A stretch of 64,000 bases of DNA from Marisa cornuarietis. Lineage: Eukaryota; Mollusca; Gastropoda; Architaenioglossa; Ampullariidae. Each line of letters begins with the position of its first letter. The first letter of the stretch is position 1. This document shows, piece after piece, positions 13,961-26,633 of this stretch. The stretch is from assembly GCA_004794655.1 (NCBI GenBank), contig SMMW01000042.1, positions 1,431,001 through 1,495,000 of the forward strand, read 5' to 3'. The notes below the pieces were generated by a model. The model saw nothing but the letters and a program-made list of their open reading frames with translations, did no database searches and was not told where the DNA came from. Position numbers and translations under genes: made by a program.

Positions 13961-16688
13961 TCTTTGATCTTGTGTGCACGTGTTTCACGATCTAATCTCA
14001 CCCGCTCAGTTATGGTCGACTTAATTCAGGAACACTTTTTTTCACAGTGCATAAAACCAGCGTCCCTGAGCGTTTGAAAATTCGCTGCAAATGCTACCCA
14101 ACACCAGTCCCTTTTCTGACAGAAAGCTGTTTTGCTGTGTATCTGACGGACATCAATATTGTGGAGTGAATCTAACAGACAATAATAATGTTATGCACAT
14201 TTGACAGACAGCAATATTTTGATAAGTGTCTTAAAGAAGTCTACTCTAGTATCCCCTTCCCCCGTCCCTTGTCCGCCCTTACACCGATGTCCACCTCCCC
14301 ACCGATGTCTTCATCCACACCCCGACAAAAAGCGAGCAAGTGCGGGTAGACGTGACAGCGTGCAACTAGGGGCGGCAACAAAACTCGTTAGTCGCTTGCC
14401 AGATGAGGCCAATTGATCCAAAAAACGGCGCTTCTGTTATCTTGTTTGAAATCTAAGCCAACTTAAGCGTGTCAGACAACAGAAGACACGCTCCCATCAC
14501 AGCCATTATTTTTCTCCCGCCCGTTTGCAATATCATCATGATAACCGTCAAGTTCCGTAACTCACGTCGCCTGTCAGGCTTCCAGGTCTGGAAACGCACG
14601 AGTTATGGATAATTTGTTGTATCTCCTTCACATTTTGCCTGCCTTCTTTTTTTTTACACTTGTGTGTTTGCTCTCCCATCCCTCCTTTCTCAATCTGACA
14701 GACCGCCACGACTGTCCTCAGCACCGGTCCATGACTCGGACAGACGTGTGGTGCAGTGTGTCTACGATCTCTTCTCTACACATCCCTGAGACGAGCGTAA
14801 CACAGAATGACTCTCTTTCTTTCCTGCTACATACGTTTATACTACGTTACCATTTATTATTGTTAACTTTAAAAGGCTAAAATCTAATCGAAATTTTGGC
14901 AACTTTTGAAAGTGTAGTCATAGTAGAGTACAGAAAAGTGACAGAAAAATCGGCAACGGAGAGAACGTCAATTAGTTACATTTGACAAATATTTCAAACT
15001 GCTTGTTAAATAGTATCCTCGTAGAAATCCACAGGATCTGTGGAACGGCAAAACATTATGTAGAAAAACATCATATAACAAAGTGCGGCGACTGAAGTAG
15101 CCAATACCAGGAAAGACAAGAGAAATGGTCGGAGCAGGAAGGACGCAGCCAGCGAAGAAGGTGAAAAACAAACAGCCCCTGGAGTGGAGTGACAACAGCC
15201 TGTCGACACTAACACATCTCAGCGTCAAAGATGGGATTTTTAGACGACATTTCTTCATTAGACAGATGTGATGTACAAGCATTTGAACTGGTTTCAAATG
15301 ACTTAAAAAAAAAAAAGAAAGTTAGCAGTAAGACAAGATAATAAATGTCCATCAACAAATTCTGCCAACTTCACACGTCTTCCCGATGAAGGAGGAAAAA
15401 AGAAAGTGTGTTGTAAGACCCGGCCTCAGCCATCGTAAAAGGAGATCATCCCCCCTCTCAGCTTTCACAAAGATTCTTGAGGCCGTTTGAACAGCTGGGC
15501 AAACACAGGGCGGGTAGACTTACTGGTTCCTGACAAAGACATGGCGGGTATAAGACATATGGCTGGTGTAAGACATATGGCTGGTGTACAGTCGGTGTAC
15601 GGCTGGTGTACAAGCTAACTGCTCACCACAACAACGAAATGCGCCGACCTTTGATGTTTATAGAGATACAGCTTTTGGTACTGGCGTGTGTGTCCGGGGA
15701 AGGAGATGGTACTTTTGAGAAATAGTATTTTGGATTTAAATAACTCACATATCACACATTTGTGTTTAATGGAAAAATCAGTACGTAATAATATTAATGT
15801 AAGTATAGGATAATATTAATAAATCTTTACACAATCCAGCCTACATCTCAGATTTCATGCAACTTATAAGCAGAAATGTATTGAGACTTAAAAATCAAGT
15901 AGCATTTAGCTCAAAGCAACATACATAATGCATCGCCACAAACAGATGGAATTGTTTACAATTACCAGTGCAATCCTTAGTTGTGCATTTGCACTTGTGC
16001 TTAGACTGTCACTAAATGTAATGTGTTATCTTATTCGGGATCTCTTGCGGCTGTATCAGTGCTGACTACTGAGTCAGTGATGACAGGATGAGATACTGAA
16101 AAAGGAAAAGTGAGAAAAAAAAATAAGACAGCGACCAGTTTCACCAGTATCTGTTCTTTTACCACACTCAGCCTGAAAACTATCTTTTATAAGTATTACT
16201 CTTCTCGAGAAACATGCTGAACATCCAAAGCACCTTCTCCCATCTGACCCTCAATGTCGTCCTCCACGAACATTGCTGCTGAACAGCACACATAGGTGTC
16301 TCCCTCATCTCCCTCATCACCCTCATTGCACAGTGAACATACATCTTCCTTAGCAACCCATTTTTTCACCTTTTTCCTACTTGCACTGATTGCCTTTGCT
16401 TTGCTTTGTTTTGTTTTGTTGGGTTTTTTTTATTCATCGACTGCCTTCCTTTCTTCTGGTGAACATGGACACAACATTCAAGTTTGTTTGTTTTATTGGA
16501 TTTTATTAACATTTCTCGCTGAAACATGTGTTTGGCTGTCTCCGTTTTCCCCAGAAAAGGTGAGTATTGCAACCAATGATGCGTTCCATGACAAAACACA
16601 GCTTTTTATTTCACAAAGATTTCTTACGCAGAAATTAGTTAGTTAGTGAAAACTTCAGAGAGGTCTGCTCAGGCTGGCTGTACGGTAT
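13961..16688. other. Anonymous sequence
   Basis: No gene supported. A short local repeat of ggctggtgtaagacatat with ggctggtgta variants lies at about 15550-15612. No transposon features recognised. Confidence 0.5.
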
Positions 16689-17012
16689 TCATGGTTGAAT
16701 GAGTAATCTGTTGGGACAGACTCTAAGAACACAGTACTGCAAATGCTGACAGTTTTCGGGTGAAACTGTTGTATTGTTCGACGAGAAAATATATTCTTCA
16801 CTACAGTCAGGACCTGATAGAAGACCAGTTATCAGTACCTCGAGCTCTCTTGCTGTAACGAAGAGGGCAGCATTCAGGAGCAAGCCACCCTTGTTTGTGC
16901 CCCATCGAGTAGTGTCCAAGTTGGCCCACACTTCTCTCAGTGTCGGATCGTTTGAGAAAATATGAACGTGAGGATTCTTTCCTGGTCCTTGAGCAAAGTC
17001 ACGTGAGTTTCC
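16689..17012 (-). other. Unassigned protein-like open stretch
   Basis: On the minus strand a frame is open for about 105 codons, from just after a TAA near 17013 to a stop near 16689. It has a balanced, non-repetitive composition and includes stretches such as NPHVHIFSNDPTLREVW and RWGTNKGGLLLNAALFV. I do not recognise a family. It lies directly downstream, on the same strand, of a decayed RTE-type LINE, so it could be an old element or an orphan exon. No convincing splice sites were seen. Confidence 0.2.
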
Positions 17013-17319
17013 CGTGAATTAGCACTTTGAGGTTCGATTACCTCTGTACCATTTGCATCACCTGTCGTCTGACATGTTTAGTAGGAGCAAACAACTGGCT
17101 CGGACATGATGTCACATGCGGTTCTTCGCTCAAAGGGAGATTTGAACCGTTGAGGGAAATCGTCTTCAGTTAATTTATCAAAATTCGTATTTCTTCTTGC
17201 TATTTCCTATGTCAGCCATTAATAAGCGATACAAAATCATCTTTGAGCCTGATATACGTCACTACTCAGTAATGTCTGTAAGTAAAAATACTTGTAACAA
17301 AAAATTCTCTACAGGTAGT

Positions 17320-18085
17320 TTCAGCTCCCTTCTTTTGAACGACATTTATAATGTCATCTGCATCTGGCGGTTTCTGGACTGGGCGATATTTGCCAAGGAT
17401 AACATTGGTTTTGCGAGTCACACCTTAACTGAAGATGAGCCTCCATGTCTGTGGCGTGTCTCGTATCGAAGATGGCGAATGGCACAACCTCCTTTCCCAT
17501 CCATCCTATGATTGCCTGAAAGACTCCCCCTATTTTTTGATTCTCTCAAATCTGAGCAATGTTATACTTGGCTTATCACCTGTATCAGGTGGAGGTGAAA
17601 TGTCATTATTTCAGCAGATTGTAGTAGATTCCAATTCTGCCCTTGGGAAACTTTATGTTTTGTCAAAGCTTATATTTGACTGGCACTTCTTTGTATCGTG
17701 ATTTAGTTGATCGTATGGTCTTCAACTGGGGTTGTGCTACGTCCAGCCTCGGAATGCTTTGTGGTGGTCACATCTGTTAACAGCATCATATTGTAACAGA
17801 AAAAAATTCAAGGAATCGTTTGCCTCTGCGTTGTAGAATATACTATATCAGCCCTTTCAGTTCTTTAAGGTATCGATCAAACTTAGGTATTGCAGTTACC
17901 AAACAACAAGATGTGCTTCTCTGAAATATGAGTTATACTGTCCTCCAACTGGTAGTGACACCCTGTCAGTCATCATCATAGTCTGATGTCGGACCATAGG
18001 TATGAATGACTTGAGCTGCATTAAAGAGGATGGATATAAGTCGTATAGAGACTGGATCATGACACAGTTCACGATGTCTTTCTAA
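17320..18085 (-). pseudogene. Decayed RTE-type LINE, endonuclease region
   Basis: The minus strand carries, in shifting frames, motifs of the endonuclease segment of RTE-type non-LTR retrotransposons. First comes KDIVN, then a TYGPTSDYDDD stretch (compare the family's YAPTSDYDDD). Next are pieces resembling the RGLRLLEF block and the H-S-P-x-G-x-x-HNQID block, then VFQAI followed by PFAIFDT, and finally ILGKYRPVQKPPDADDIINV. Several stops and frameshifts separate the blocks, so the copy is dead. Family assignment comes from remembered RTE/BovB proteins. The 5' end, reverse transcriptase and 3' tail are not recognisable. Confidence 0.7.
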
Positions 18086-18247
18086 AAGAAAAATCTGAAG
18101 ACATGCCTATGTGTGTGCTTACCTAAGCTAGAGTCTAGAGTATAGCTATGCTTTTCGTCCCCGTCATTTTAACATCTCTCATTCAATCTTCCACCTGAGT
18201 AGAGAGCCACACTACACCCTTCACGCCTACTGCCCGCAATGTCACAC

Positions 18248-18779
18248 CACGGACCTTCATTACTGGATAAGCGACAGGTTCATGTCCGGTGTAAGTCTCG
18301 GTTTTCCTTTAGACAGGCCTCGTGTTTCCGGTTCTTTGTTTGCGTACCTTAAATAAATTCTTAAAATAGATTTTTGTTTTCGTAACAGAACAATCTATAC
18401 AAATGTTTCCAAAAAATCAAAAACAATGTTTTTTTAATTGTTAGTGGTAAAAGAAGTCAATAGCATCTGTTGTGACGATGTTTTTATATTATAAAATTGT
18501 CGAAAAATTTTAATTCGTTTTCTATAAACAAACAGAATACATTTTACAGAAAATACTGTTTATTTTGCAAACAATCTTCTTTAACAAGGTTCTGATGACA
18601 GAAAAGCTTAATTACTCGATCACTTCTAAAATTTATTCTACGTTAGGAAGATCCGCCATTTTGACAGAAAACGGGAGCGAAAGCCCTTCGTTTATAGGGT
18701 TTGTTACAATTGGTCACTCCTATGATAGAGCAAAGATGCAAGGAATGAGAGACACTTATCCAGTGAATGAAGGTCCGTG
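18248..18779. mobile_element. 532-bp MITE-like element, copy 1
   Basis: A non-coding AT-rich element with imperfect terminal inverted repeats. It starts cacggaccttcattactgga and ends with the reverse complement cacggaccttcattcactgg, differing by one inserted base, and the inverted match covers about 26-28 bp. A second copy in opposite orientation lies at 43198-43731 and matches along its whole length. The 7 bases on either side (gtcacac, attacac) agree at 5 of 7 and may be a decayed target-site duplication. The superfamily is not recognised. A short ORF inside it is not conserved. Confidence 0.85.
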
Positions 18780-18804
18780 ATTACACTACATCATCTCGAC
18801 TGAA

Positions 18805-19290
18805 CCTATTTTTGTCGTTCGACTTATGTACCTAATCGTCAGATCAGTGCCATCAGACCCTACCTTGATGTTCAGGCAACAAAGGGACTGGCTTATTCAT
18901 TAGTGCTTTCAAGACTAGATTATGCCAAACTCCTTACTAGCTGGCTGTTCACTAAGAGTTCAGAACTCCGCCGCCTGCCTTGTTATCAAGAAGGCATCAT
19001 CAAGTTACACATCTTCTCCATTCGCTCCACTTCCTACCTTTTCACACCTGAACTGATTACAATCTGGCTGTGATATGTTATAGCTTCAACTGTTGCTCCA
19101 TTTTAATATGTTTACTGTCTGCTCTTGAAGCACCTTCGTTTCTCGTCAGATCTCTCTATCATACACTTGGCAAAAGTTCGCACCAAATGACCCCTTCTTT
19201 GAGGCTGCCATTCTCAGTTCGAACCATTCAGATTGTTCCAAGTTTTAAGAGGGCGTTAAAGGGTGTTTTGTTTCAGAAATACCTTTAGCA
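18805..19290 (+). pseudogene. Decayed CR1/L2-like LINE, C-terminal fragment
   Basis: Across several frames the plus strand reads as a worn copy of the region downstream of the reverse transcriptase in the LINE at 52.3-55.6 kb. Blocks in order are QISAIRPYLD, LVLSRLDYA, QNSAACLVIKK, HQVTHLLHSLHFLP (compare HVTPLLRFLHWLP), YNLAVICYSFNCCS and a final FKRALKGVLFQKYL (compare FKSALKTHLFLEHF). At least three frameshifts and two stops are present. It begins about 25 bp after the MITE-like element. No 3' microsatellite tail is evident. Confidence 0.75.
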
Positions 19291-19299
19291 GGAACTCCA

Positions 19300-20890
19300 T
19301 TCTCGTTGTAGTCTTGTGTTGTCTATGGTTCAGATGAGTGTATTGTGTGTGTACTATGTGTGTTGCAGGGAGTGCACAAGCTAGAATCAGTGCTATTCCA
19401 GTGGCCTTATTAGTGTATTCCTATATATTTCGACCTTCGTCTAAGGATGTGTCTCTAAAGTTCTTCAATCACACCTCGCAAAGACCACAAATGTGTCCCT
19501 GGAACTTTTTCATCTCAAGTGCCAGCTCTTTGAGTCGTCTTTCTGTTCTTAATGCCCTCATATTCCCAACGCCGATGGTTATACTGTTTCTACCAATACG
19601 TTTAGTTTAAAGATCATCATTAGCATATTTTACAGTTTCACCCTGCTAGAAAACGAAAGGTGTAATTTTTTTTTTTTACATGGGCGATTATCACCTGTAT
19701 TTAACCAAGCGGCTACTTTTCACGCTACTGCTTCAGACCCGCTACGACAGGTGAGCTTGTGTCAGCAGCAGCCCTCGCTCCTCGTCTCCTCTCTTTGTTT
19801 CTACACCTGGACCTTCCTTCGTTTTCCTTGTTCTCCCCGGCAGATCTCGTCTCTGTCTTTACCACTGGGTGCACTCTCCTCGCCTACCTGCCGGCTAAAA
19901 CACTTCATTTCCCCCATAAACTTTCATGTTTGCTTTCAACACAAACATCATTTACCACCCTTCTCCACAATAATCACACATATCAGATAACCCTGACGAC
20001 CCATTAGATAATAAAGACCATCCAATATAAAACTATCTACCACGCAGTCGTCATTACCCACAATCATTCAATTGCAGTCCTCCCTTTATGGTTTGAAGAT
20101 CCGGGTATTGTAAGAGAAAACGAATCGTTAAAAGAACATTGGGGAATTATAAGAGAAAACAAATCATTGTAAGCACATAACGGTATTAAAACAGGGAACA
20201 AAGCACAACAATGGCTCTGTCAATGACATCAGGCTGCAGAGCTACATCACAAACAAGGAAGTTCTCAAAACAACGTGTCTCCCATGGAGTCAATTCTTCT
20301 GAAACTGCATCTGGTACCATCTGAGAATGACTATAGCTTTTACCATGCCAGAGAAGTTGTCTTTGGTTATTTCAAGACTTTAAAAGCCGCCATAAAGGCG
20401 CTGTCACGACCAGTTAACGACGGCTGCTCTTAGCCTGATCACTCAGCTATTGTGACTGTGAAGTGTGCCACATCAAGTTACCTTAGTCCTTAGTCCTTAG
20501 TCCCTACAATGTCAACAGATGAAACAACTTGCAGGCCTCTTCAATGAAGTCTTTCTTGTGCGAGCTGTCACAGGGCGAGGCTGCCAAGATGGGTGTCCAG
20601 CCTCTGAAGATTTTAAAACAGTCTCTGCTTTGCTTTACTCTCTGTTGCCTTTCTTTCAGCGCAACTTGAGGGAAAGTCTTGGCAAGACTGTATTTGCGTA
20701 TCTCTTGGCCACACCATGATCGCATCCTCTTCTTGATTGTGGTAAGAACCGGCTAGAGGGTCTACTTTGCTACGAGTGTTGTACTCAGTCCATGAAATTT
20801 TTTGAAGTAAATAGAAACAGTTCATCTCGAAACCTTCAATCTTTTCTTCAATCAAACAACAAGCCTTATCCTGCGTTACAGTTGTTACGG
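19300..20890. other. Anonymous sequence
   Basis: No gene supported. Short frames at 19751-20007 and 20504-20725 have no recognisable domain. Confidence 0.5.
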
Positions 20891-21567
20891 GTTGTTAATA
20901 ACAATAATAGACATGATTTATATGGCACATAATCGCGCTCAGGAGGATGTTGTCAACGCTTAAGACAAGTAGGAGACTTGAACATAATGCGAAAGACAGA
21001 AGAAGAAACAACTATGCAGACTAGTAATAAAGCACAAACACAGAAAACACAAAGAGGAATGAGAAAACAAACAATGTGGTTGGAGAGTGTCATAAATTTG
21101 CAGAGACAGACTAACAGGCGGACTAGTCAATTGACTATAATCACAACTATAGACAACTATGTTAATTAGTGTAACGAGTAATGTTCGTGGAACAGATGTG
21201 TTTCACTGCACGTTTCAAGGATTTGATGGTGGGTAGATGGCGGATATGGAAGGGAAGAGAGTTCCACTGTTTCGTAGCACAGTAACTAAAAATTCGGTGA
21301 CCATAATTGTGGCTTCTCTGGTGATAAGGGGGACGGTCATCAGACGAAGCGCGGAGTAGTCTGGCCGGGATGTAGGAGAAGAGAAGTTCAGAGAAATAGT
21401 CAGGGCAGGAGCCTGCAAAGAAATTAAAAGACAGCACAGACAGTTTGTACTAGATGAGAGAGCGGATGGGTAGCCAGTGCAGACAACCTACAAGAGGATG
21501 GACATGGTCCTGTTTCTTAGCGCTAAGCACCAGACGTGCAGCGGAGTTCTGTACTTTCTGGAGCTTA
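20891..21567 (-). pseudogene. 5'-truncated CR1/L2-like LINE, 3' end
   Basis: The minus strand encodes the last ~130 residues of the same LINE family as at 52.3-55.6 kb. It starts near KVQNSAARLVL, continues through an LHWLPIRS block and FNFFAGSCPDYFSELL, and ends with YCATKQWNSLPFHIRHLPT. It then runs to a 3' tail where atataaatcatg precedes a degenerate (ATT)n at 20891-20910. One frameshift or stop lies before the 91-codon open piece at 21162-21437. 5' truncation with a retained 3' tail is the usual product of target-primed reverse transcription. Confidence 0.85.
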
Positions 21568-21589
21568 TGGTTTATGGTTAGACTATGAA

Positions 21590-22744
21590 TATGACATGGA
21601 TATGGTTAAAATACGTTTTCTTCTTTACTTGGTTTTAACGTTATGGATCTTAAAACATTTGAATTATCTTTAACGTTTCATTTTGACAATATTTAAATAT
21701 TACATTTACTAACTAAAATTCTTTACATTTGGTTCAGAGTGTTGCCGTGCATTGACTTCAATATTTTGTCAGTTAAACTAGTGCATCTGGTTTGCTAAAA
21801 AAAAAAAAAAGTCAGCCATGTCTTCCCTTAGTCCACCTCTGGGAATTGTTCCGTCCAGCGCCCCAGCTGCCGAGAATTGGCCCATCTAGCTCTACCAGCT
21901 GACAAGAATAAGCCAGACAATACCACGAGCTGCCTTCCCGGGTATGGCAAGAGACGTGTGGTCGTGTGCCATTCATAAGACTGAGAAACTAAGTCCATCA
22001 ATCGGGAATTGTTTCTAGATACATCAAGACACCATCACGGCGCTGCGTAAAGTGAATAAAAGCGGGCAATACCTCTGCTAGCACTGTTTTCCCTTGACAC
22101 TTCACTCAATCTTTACTTTGTCAAAAGCCCGCGTATCAGGTGATCAGCTTCTGGCCTTTAATACTTTCGTCAGAACTATTTTCTTTAAGGTGGTCATTCT
22201 CCCTATGGAGTATAAACCAAAGGCAAGAGAAAGCGTGTTTTCACACACTGTGTGGTCTGCCTTTATTCTCTGTTTCTGTATCGTCAGGATCGGGGTGATT
22301 ACAAGCTTGAGTGGACATTAGACTCATCAACACCAAATGGTCTTTGTGTCAGGGCTCGTTTTTATCAACATAGATAAGCACATAAAATATGTTCGTGGAT
22401 AGAGTTGCAAAGTGAGATGCGTGCTATTAAAAGGCAGGTTGCAAATAAAGGTTGCGCTTTTACAATAAATACTGAATTTTAAACTTCCATACAAATAAGG
22501 GGTTGCAGTAGAATCATTTTTGCCTACACCATACCTCGAGGGCGGTAGATGGAACCCGCTGTTCTGCTTCGTCCAACGACTTCACGGAGACTGCGAGGCT
22601 ACAGTAGGTCTGCAACCTTCTCGAGATGTTACTTGATGATCGTGAGTTTGAGTCACCACACACTGATGAATACAGTGATACATGCAATGATGAAAAGCTG
22701 AAAAGAGTGGAGCCCACTATAAGGAGAGATTGTAATACTTGGAC
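21590..22744. other. Anonymous sequence
   Basis: AT-rich DNA with no gene or repeat family recognised. Confidence 0.5.
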
Positions 22745-22950
22745 GATCACTGACATACAGTGTCAGTATATAAATTGCTACTGACATACAGTGTCACCAC
22801 ATGAACTGCTACTGACATACAGTGTCACATGAATTACTACTGACATACAGTGTCACATGAACTACTACTGACATACAGTATCAATACATGTGCTACCATT
22901 GACATACAATGTCAGTACTTGGACATACAGTGACAATACTTAACGACTGA
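22745..22950. repeat. Degenerate ~28-30-bp tandem repeat
   Basis: About seven copies around the core ctgacatacagtgtcacatg, with unit length varying by a few bases. Confidence 0.85.
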
Positions 22951-23904
22951 CCACGCTGCTCATCCTTTAGCTGTGCTCAGGCTATTTGTTGATAGTCTTG
23001 CTCTGAATATTTTTCACAACAGCAGTAGCCATCTCTCTTTCAAACCAAGAACAAACATATTATTATAATGACATAAATCAGAGTTAAAAGTCTTCTTCTT
23101 TCAGTTCTCTTCTTAAATGTTATTTTGTGTAAGCTCGCTCGGTATAATGAATGTCGGGACTTGGAGCTTTCGGCTTCGTGGCTAGGGATTGGGTGCGAAT
23201 TGTTTGAGGTCGAAGGTTATTTTGTTGTATACCGACCTCTGATTTTGCGGTGACATCTCATCTCCTTTACCACCTCAGCCCTCCATCCCTGGCCCCACTC
23301 TACATCCGCACATCACTGGTAGACATCTTGGACTGGCTACTCCTGCACGCACGACCATGACAGCTTCTAAAAGTGTTTCTCTCTGAGAAATCTGAAAAGA
23401 AATAGTTTTGGAATAAATTACAATTTATTTGAAAAAACATTCATATTATCCATCATCAGGCAAAGACTGTCGGACATAACTTAGTTTTCATGTTAACTCT
23501 CTTGTCACCGCACGCATACGCAAAACTTCAGTAGTCGATCCAATCAGTCCACAACCTGGTTGTGCAGGTCTTGAAGAGTCCATTAGCCTCGTCTGTAGCC
23601 CCGATAAAAAATAGTCTCTTCGAACAACTTGCCAACCCAATCGATGATTTTGCTTTTAAACCTGAAATGGGCTCTTCTCGGGGGGGCGCATGTATCTTGA
23701 CAGACCCACGCACATCCGGCAGATCAAGGTATGGACATTTGGTACTCAGCTCAGTCACGGCTCACAAACTCGAGTTCAGATAATCCATTTCGAAACCTCT
23801 TTGATTCAGCTGATAAAATAGCCTTTAATAACAAAAAAAGTTAGTTTTACTATCGATCCAGCCAACAGGAGGGAAATGAGCATATACCACAATAAGGTCA
23901 TCCG
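22951..23904. other. Anonymous sequence
   Basis: No gene recognised. 23528-23783 is open on both strands for 73-76 codons with ordinary composition but no known motif. Confidence 0.45.
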
Positions 23905-24612
23905 TCCAACTGCGAAAATAAACTTCACACCTTGCACTTCCTTTTGCGCTCACGCACACCAAGGTGAAAATAAACATCACACCTTGTCCACCAAGGAGAA
24001 AATAAACATCACACCTTGCACACCCACGTGAAAATAAACATCACACCTTGCACTTTCTTTTGAGCTCACGTACACCAAGGTGAAAATAAACATCCCACCT
24101 TGTACACCAAGGAGAAAATAAACATCACACCTTGCACACCCACATGAAAATAAAACATCACACCTTGCACACCCACGTGAAAATAAACATCACACCTTGA
24201 ACATCTAGGTGAAAATAAACATCACACCTTGCACTTCCTTTTGAGCTCACGCACACCAAGGTGAAAATAAACATCACACCTTGTACACCAAGGAGAAAAT
24301 AAACATCACACCTTTCACATCCACATGAAAATAAACATCACACCTTGAACATCCAGGTGAAAATAAACATCCCACCTTGCACACCCAGGTGAAAATAAAC
24401 ATTACACCTTGCACACCCACGTGAAAATAAACATCACACCTTGAACATCTAGGTGAAAATAAACATCACACCTTGCACTTCCTTTTGAGCTCACGCACAC
24501 CAAGGTGAAAATAAACATCACACCTTGCACACCCACATGAAAATAAACATCACACCTTGAACATCTAGGTAAAAATAATAAACATCACACCTTGCACACC
24601 CAGGTGAAAATG
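23905..24612. repeat. ~33-bp minisatellite with higher-order structure
   Basis: About 20 copies of a unit with the core gtgaaaataaacatcacacc followed by ttgcacacccac. Every few units a longer variant carries cttccttttgagctcacgca (starting near 23936, 24052, 24232 and 24477), so units are organised into blocks of uneven length. Length variation breaks frames, so there is no long ORF. Confidence 0.92.
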
Positions 24613-25447
24613 GCATTATTATAGTTCTTTGTAGTATTGTGAAATATTTCTGCATTAAGGGTGTGATTCAGCATGTGGCTTCAAACTGCACTCACACTCC
24701 TCACTCTGAAGTTTATGCCAATAGATACAAGCAACACCTTGCTTTAAAACTCACGTGAAGCTGATTTTTAAATACGTCTGTTCAATGCGCCGTTTTGTGA
24801 AGAAGAGCAATGCACATACAGTGGAATGTGGACAGCCGGTAGGTAAACATTCTACACGATGTCAAGTTGCCACACCAGCCAGTCTGTTAAGTTCTTCGCA
24901 ACTCTGTTTAATGAGATAACTTCGGAACAAACGACAAAAATGTGCACTTTGCCTACAGCAATACCGCAGACAGCTCTGTCAATATGGCGGGGCCAGATTA
25001 TTGGACTGAAAGTGATAATAATTATGATTTGATATTTCATCAATCTCACTTCTTCGCTCCAACCATCCACATCTCCATTCGTCCATCGCCTCAATTCTTT
25101 TTTATCCTTCTTTTTTTTTTGTCTAAGACATGTTCAGAGTTGATGTTGTGGACAAGGAGGTCCGTTCAAACGAAAGGACACTGGACATGCGCAACGCGAA
25201 CAAAAGCGAGCCGGAAATGCGTAGTAAATTATTTATTGATTTTTCATATTCTCCATCTTGTTCAACAAACGGTATCTTTATGCAACCGGCTGTTCTTTGA
25301 TCTTCGGCAACCATGGGGTCTTCCGCTTCTTCCGTTTGTTTTTCTTAAGGTGGATGACCAGTGACGCGGAGGAATTGATTACAAGATCGACGTGAATGAC
25401 TAGAAGTGACGTGGGGCGCGCCTACAGTGATCGACGTTTCATGTTGT

Positions 25448-25449
<2 letters not shown>
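24613..25449. other. Anonymous sequence
   Basis: No gene recognised. A T-rich tract lies at 25097-25120. Confidence 0.5.
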
Positions 25450-25502
<53 letters not shown>

Positions 25503-25504
25503 AC
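25450..25504. repeat. (TC)n(AC)n compound microsatellite
   Basis: TC run followed directly by an AC run. Confidence 0.97.
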
Positions 25505-25683
25505 TTCTCTTTGTCTTGAAAATTAATTTTTCCACACTGATTGCATTTCCGATATCTTGTGTAATGGAGTTCAGCGCACGCTCCACTCCCATCATACTTC
25601 ATCATTTCAGACGCTGCCTGTGCCTGGTTCGACCATTAACTTTGTGAGGAACTTAATAACTTTATTTATTTATTGCCTCTTTG

Positions 25684-25686
<3 letters not shown>

Positions 25687-25757
<71 letters not shown>
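25687..25757. repeat. (GT)n microsatellite
   Basis: Uninterrupted GT run of about 71 bp, followed by GA/GT-rich sequence to about 25800. Confidence 0.98.
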
Positions 25758-25759
<2 letters not shown>

Positions 25760-26394
25760 ACAGAGAGAGTGTGTGTGTGAAACACAGAGAGAGAAAGCGT
25801 GTTACTTTCTTAGTACCAAAATCCTAGACTAAAAACTAAGTAAAACAGAAGATAAAACTATCCGTGACAGCTAAAAGACATAAACCTTCGACACTTAGGA
25901 TAACTGGCACCGTACACCGACAACGAGCCTGCGTACGACTCGGGAATCAAATCTCTAACTTACATTATGGAAAATGAATATCACTGTATCATGTATCACT
26001 GTATGGAGAAAGAAAATGGCTGTAATATTTTCGTTTAAATGCCCTCAGTTACATTATCGAGAAAGAGCATCTCTATATTACTCCTGGACACCCATAATGC
26101 ACTAGCGACTGATGCTGGCTGAATAACCTATCAATTGTAAGAGTTCGCCAAGTTTGCAGAGTTTGCCCAGTCCACAGTTGTATCGTCCTCGTGCTGGGGA
26201 CTGTTCAGTTATTCAATCAAGAATTCGTTCAACAAAAGCCAGTAACGAAAGAACTGTGAATACAGAACAGCATCATTGCTCTTCACGACACTTTGACCTG
26301 CCTTCATCAGCAGCACAGAGTCGTCGAAAGAATGAATGTTTCTTTAACAGTAGTAATGGTGGTCCTACTGCTGCTGCAAATTGTGCATTGTACA
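25758..26394. other. Anonymous sequence
   Basis: No gene or element recognised. Confidence 0.5.
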
Positions 26395-26633
26395 TTTACA
26401 TAAATGTATGCCCAATTTACATAAATTATGTATGGCCTATTTACATAAATGAAGTACGGCCTATTTGTATAAATTATGTACGGCCTATTTACATAGTTGT
26501 ATACGGCCTATTTACATACATTATGTACGGTCTATTTACATAAATCGTGTACGGCCTATTTACATAAATTGTGTATGGCCTATATTTATAAATAGCACAT
26601 TGACATAAATTGTAACACATTTACTTAAATTGT
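26395..26633. repeat. ~24-bp minisatellite, left part
   Basis: About nine to ten copies of a unit near tttacataaattatgtacgg followed by ccta. The last copies are more diverged. The array is interrupted at 26633 by a GC-rich insertion and resumes at 27258. Confidence 0.88.

Noticed and set aside
22745..24612. CRISPR-like regular repeats
   Set aside because: Units are directly adjacent, without unique spacers. They are eukaryotic minisatellites.
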